Assembly: GCA_016287075.1 (NCBI GenBank)
Contig: JAEEVC010000005.1
Span: forward strand, 62,001-126,000
Source of the DNA: Bacteroidales bacterium
GTDB taxonomy: Bacteria > Bacteroidota > Bacteroidia > Bacteroidales > UBA932
Reading direction: 5' to 3'
Length of the DNA: 64,000 bases
Below the pieces are notes generated by a model. The model ran no database searches. It worked only from the letters and a program-made list of their open reading frames with translations, and was not told the DNA's origin. Numbering within the stretch: the first letter of the stretch is position 1; each line of letters opens with the position of its first letter. This document shows, piece by piece, positions 60,906-64,000 of this stretch. The position numbers and the translations under genes are program-made.

Positions 60906-63349
60906 CAGCGGAGGACGGCGCCGAAACCGTTCTCGAAGGTCGCCAGGACCTTGCCCATCACATTCTCCACCTCCGCGTCCGTCAGGGTCCGCTCCGGATC
61001 CTGGAGGACGAAATTCAAGGCATACTGCTTCTTGCCGGCAGGAATCTTGTCGCCGCGGTAAACGTCGAACAGGGAGACCTGGCGGATCAGTTTCTTGCCC
61101 GCACGGAGGGCGCTCTTCTCGAGATCGGCATAGCTGACCGACTCGTCCAGCAGCAGCGCCAGGTCGCGGCGGACCTCCGGGAACTTCGGCATCTCCTTGA
61201 AACTGAACTTGTCCCGCTTCACGAGGGCGAAGAAGACCTGCCAGTTGATTTCCGCGGCGAAGACCGGCTGCTTGATGCCGAAACGCCTGGCCAGGACCGG
61301 ATTGACCGTTCCGACCGTCGCGAGGACCTTCGGTTCCTTGCCCGGGAGGCTGTAAACAAGGCCTTCCGCGAAGACATCCGACGGGGCGGCGGCCGTCTGC
61401 AGGGTGGACGGATCGATGCGGTAGCGCTTCATCAGCAGTTCCACATAGCCCTTGAGCTGGAAGAAATCGCTCTTGAGGGCCGGCGTGCGCCAGACCTTGT
61501 CGGGCGTGCCGGTCAGGAAGAGCGCGAAATTCTGATGCTCCTCATAACCCTCGAGCTTGGTCCCGTCCTTCTCCGGAAGGCGCTGATAGACAGAGCCGTA
61601 TTCAAACGTACGCAGGGAGGTGACCTGCCGGTTGATGTTGTAGGCGATGACCTCCAGACCGTTCAGGACAAGGGTCTGGCGCATCACGTTCAGGTCGGAG
61701 GACAGCGGGTTGACGATATGGACGCAGCGCTCCGCCGGCCAGGTTTCGAGCCGGGTATAATACTCTTCCTTCGTCAGGGAGTTGTTCATCGTCTCGACGA
61801 AGCCGTTGGCGGCGAGGAAGTTGGAGATGTTGTTCCGGATCGCTTCCGGCTCCGGGGACGGCGTCGCATTCACCGACATCCGGAGATTGTCCGGAAGCTC
61901 GATGTTGTTGTAGCCGTAGATGCGGAGGATTTCCTCCACGACGTCGCACTCGCGGTACACATCGACCATATAGGTCGGCGCCGCGACAACAGCGCCGCCT
62001 TCGCGTTTTTCAACAAACTGATAATTAAGCGCTTCCAGGATCTTTTCGATGGTCGCGTGCCCGATGGCCTTGCCGATGAAGCGCTCGATCCGGGCATAGT
62101 CCAGTTCAATCCGCTTGCGGCCGATTGGCTGCGGATAGACCTCGCGGACCTTTCCGACGACTTCGCCGCCGGCCAGTTCCCGGATCAGGAGGGCGGCCCG
62201 CTTGGCGCCCCAGAGGGCCGCTTCCGGATCGGCGCCGCGTTCAAAGCGGTAGGAAGCGTCGGTGGAAAGCTGCTGGCGCTTGGCCGTCTTGCGGACGGAG
62301 GCCGGATCGAAGTAGGCGCCCTCGATGAAGACATTGACCGTCGCGTCCGTCACGCCGGACTCGTCACCGCCGAAAACGCCGGCGATGCACATCGGGCCCT
62401 CGGCATCGGCGATGACCATGTCGGTCGCGTCGAGTTTCCGCTCGATGCCGTCGAGGGTCACGATCTTCTCGTCCTGGGCCGCGCGGCGCACGATGACCTT
62501 GCCGCCGCGGATCCTGTCTGCGTCGAAGGTATGGAGCGGCTGGCCAATTTCATAAAGGACGAAGTTGGAGATGTCGACGACGTTGTTGATCGGGCGGAGC
62601 CCCACCGCCAGGAGCCGCTTCTGCAGCCATTCCGGGGACGGAGCGACTTTCACCCCCTTGACCGTGATGCCGACATACCGGGGAGCACCCTCATTGTCAA
62701 GGACTTCCACCGGCATGGATTCACCCTCCCCTTCCGCAAAGGCCTCGACGGACGGGATGCGGAACTCGCAGGGGATATCGCGGGATTTGAGGTAGGCATA
62801 CAGGTCGCGGGCGACGCCGATATGGGAGGCGCCGTCGATGCGGTTGGCCGTGAACTCGATCTCGATGGCGGCGTCCTCGGCGAGATGGAGATACTCCTTG
62901 GCAGGGGTGCCGACGACCGCCTCCGGCTCCAGGACCATGATGCCGTCATGGCTGGACCCGATGCCGAGCTCGTCCTCCGCGCAGATCATGCCGAAGGACT
63001 CCACGCCGCGGATCTTGGACTTCTTGATCTTGAAATCGCCGGGCAGCACCGTCCCGAGGCGGGCGAAGAGGACCTTCTGTCCGGCGGCCACGTTCGGGGC
63101 GCCGCAGACCACGGTCACGGGCTCCGGAGAGCCGTCGTTGACCGTCGTAATGTGCAGATGGTCGGAGTCGGGATGGGCCTCGCAGGTCAGGACCTCGGCG
63201 ACGACGACACCGGCCAGTCCGCCCGGGATCTCCTCCTGGACGCTGACGGAATCCACTTCAAGACCGATGGAGGTGATGGCCTCGGCCATCGCTTCCGGAG
63301 TAAGGTCACATGCGAGATACGTTTTGAGCCAGTTGTACGAAATCTTCAT
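60905..63349 (-). CDS. pheT: Phenylalanyl-tRNA synthetase beta subunit
   Basis: 814 residues, the normal bacterial length. It has an N-terminal EMAP-like tRNA-binding domain (about 40-150), B3/B4 editing domains (about 200-375; GLRPINNVVDISNFV), a B5 domain (about 405-475) and a catalytic-like core (about 485-690). A C-terminal ferredoxin-fold anticodon-binding domain follows (about 720-814; FPEVRRDLALLLDESVSY). It pairs with PheS, whose gene is not in the window. It starts 6 bases after ftsY. Confidence 0.95.
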   Translation of the reverse strand: MKISYNWLKTYLACDLTPEAMAEAITSIGLEVDSVSVQEEIPGGLAGVVVAEVLTCEAHPDSDHLHITTVNDGSPEPVTVVCGAPNVAAGQKVLFARLGTVLPGDFKIKKSKIRGVESFGMICAEDELGIGSSHDGIMVLEPEAVVGTPAKEYLHLAEDAAIEIEFTANRIDGASHIGVARDLYAYLKSRDIPCEFRIPSVEAFAEGEGESMPVEVLDNEGAPRYVGITVKGVKVAPSPEWLQKRLLAVGLRPINNVVDISNFVLYEIGQPLHTFDADRIRGGKVIVRRAAQDEKIVTLDGIERKLDATDMVIADAEGPMCIAGVFGGDESGVTDATVNVFIEGAYFDPASVRKTAKRQQLSTDASYRFERGADPEAALWGAKRAALLIRELAGGEVVGKVREVYPQPIGRKRIELDYARIERFIGKAIGHATIEKILEALNYQFVEKREGGAVVAAPTYMVDVYRECDVVEEILRIYGYNNIELPDNLRMSVNATPSPEPEAIRNNISNFLAANGFVETMNNSLTKEEYYTRLETWPAERCVHIVNPLSSDLNVMRQTLVLNGLEVIAYNINRQVTSLRTFEYGSVYQRLPEKDGTKLEGYEEHQNFALFLTGTPDKVWRTPALKSDFFQLKGYVELLMKRYRIDPSTLQTAAAPSDVFAEGLVYSLPGKEPKVLATVGTVNPVLARRFGIKQPVFAAEINWQVFFALVKRDKFSFKEMPKFPEVRRDLALLLDESVSYADLEKSALRAGKKLIRQVSLFDVYRGDKIPAGKKQYALNFVLQDPERTLTDAEVENVMGKVLATFENGFGAVLR

Positions 63350-63355
63350 ATCTAT

Positions 63356-64000
63356 TTATTTTTCAATATCTTCCTTGGAGAAAAGGGATTGGACGAACGC
63401 CCGTTTGTCGAAGACCTTGAGGTCGTCAACGCCTTCGCCGATGCCGATGAACTTGATGGGGAAACGGAACTGGTCCACGATGCCGACCACGACGCCGCCC
63501 TTGGCGGAACCGTCGAGTTTCGTCACGGCCAGGGCCGTCACATCCGTGGCTTTGGAGAATTCCTTGGCCTGGACAAAGGCATTCTGTCCGGTCGAGCCGT
63601 CCAGTACGAGCAGGACCTCGTGGGGGCCGTCCGGGACGACCTTGCGGATGACATTGCGGATCTTGGTCAGCTCATTCATCAGGTCGATGCGGTTGTGGAG
63701 ACGGCCGGCCGTGTCAATGAGCACGACATCGGCGCCCTTGGCGACGGCGGAGCGGACGGAGTCATAGGCGACGGACGCCGGGTCGGAGCCCATCTCCTGC
63801 TTGACGATATCGACCCCCGCGCGCTCGGCCCAGATGGTCAGCTGCTCGACCGCGGCGGCCCGGAAGGTGTCGGCCGCGCCGACGACGACTTTCTTGCCGC
63901 GGGCGCGCAGCATGGAGGCCAGCTTGCCGATGGTCGTCGTCTTGCCGACGCCGTTGACCCCGACGACCAGCACCACGTAGGGCTTCTTCGAGAAATCGAA
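63356..64000 (-). CDS. ftsY: Signal recognition particle receptor FtsY, 5' part outside window
   Basis: About 214 C-terminal residues of the SRP-type GTPase. The P-loop [39 protein letters not shown] (G3), [11 protein letters not shown] (G4) and the closing [11 protein letters not shown] are all seen. FtsY docks SRP-bound ribosomes at the membrane. The N-terminal domain is beyond base 64000; the frame stays open to the edge, so the first in-window GTG is not a start. FtsY's RNA partner is predicted at 8772-8863. Confidence 0.93.
   Translation of the reverse strand, partial: FDFSKKPYVVLVVGVNGVGKTTTIGKLASMLRARGKKVVVGAADTFRAAAVEQLTIWAERAGVDIVKQEMGSDPASVAYDSVRSAVAKGADVVLIDTAGRLHNRIDLMNELTKIRNVIRKVVPDGPHEVLLVLDGSTGQNAFVQAKEFSKATDVTALAVTKLDGSAKGGVVVGIVDQFRFPIKFIGIGEGVDDLKVFDKRAFVQSLFSKEDIEK

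Overview
The window looks like a chromosomal segment of a GC-rich member of the Bacteroidales, probably an uncultured gut-type lineage. Three things point there. Many genes have a TAnnTTTG box a few tens of bases upstream, often with a TTG/TTTG about 20 nt before it. Shine-Dalgarno sequences are almost absent. Lineage-typical families occur: two ExbD genes behind ExbB, DUF3575 and Mfa2/FimB fimbrial proteins, a DUF4296 lipoprotein, and a Bacteroidetes-type Wza/Wzc pair. Species cannot be named from sequence alone. Gene names rest on motif recognition; no database search was possible.

Layout. 1-6.2 kb: housekeeping genes (an rRNA methyltransferase cut by the left edge, an SRPBCC protein, a NUDIX hydrolase, queA, dprA, tatD, L-asparaginase). 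6.3-8.7 kb: an ExbB-membrane protein-ExbD-ExbD energy-transduction operon closed by a strong terminator. 8.77-8.86 kb: on the minus strand, a sequence matching the bacterial small SRP RNA core. 8.9-12.6 kb: a lipoprotein, asnS, udk and a TonB-like protein. A long imperfect inverted repeat separates these from a tight minus-strand operon (20.2 to 12.7 kb: unknown exported protein, acyl-CoA ligase, dCMP deaminase, S41 protease, and a mannitol-type PTS permease that is unusual for this phylum). 20.4-23.3 kb: argR-argE-argH with candidate ARG boxes. 23.5-25.3 kb: two outer-membrane proteins, one of the OmpA family.

25.4-52.1 kb is one long plus-strand surface-polysaccharide locus with many 4-bp ATGA overlaps. 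It encodes at least eight glycosyltransferases (GT2, GT4 and GT8 types), a Wzx flippase, a Wzy-like polymerase/ligase, a sugar aminotransferase, a Wza export lipoprotein and a Wzc tyrosine kinase with a (Gly-Tyr)n tail. A decoration module is spread through it: three intact LicD-family transferases (one fused to a GNAT acetyltransferase), a decayed fourth licD, a decayed TarI/IspD-like cytidylyltransferase, a class V aminotransferase resembling 2-aminoethylphosphonate transaminase, and a TagD-like cytidylyltransferase fused to a Gfo/Idh/MocA domain with an altered EKP motif. The reading offered here is that the glycan carries phospho- or phosphono-linked substituents activated with CTP. About 27.2-37 kb is visibly more A+T-rich than its flanks and contains the decayed genes, which suggests acquisition and turnover. 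No priming glycosyltransferase and no PEP mutase are in the window.

52.1-64 kb: a terminator shared with a tRNA-Leu(CAG), a histidine-acid phosphatase (MINPP-like), an operon of a putative HExxH lipoprotein with DUF3575 and Mfa2-like fimbrial proteins, a HicAB toxin-antitoxin pair with a palindromic operator, and a minus-strand operon ftsY-pheT-DUF4296 lipoprotein-amidohydrolase-radical SAM-deoC, with ftsY cut by the right edge.
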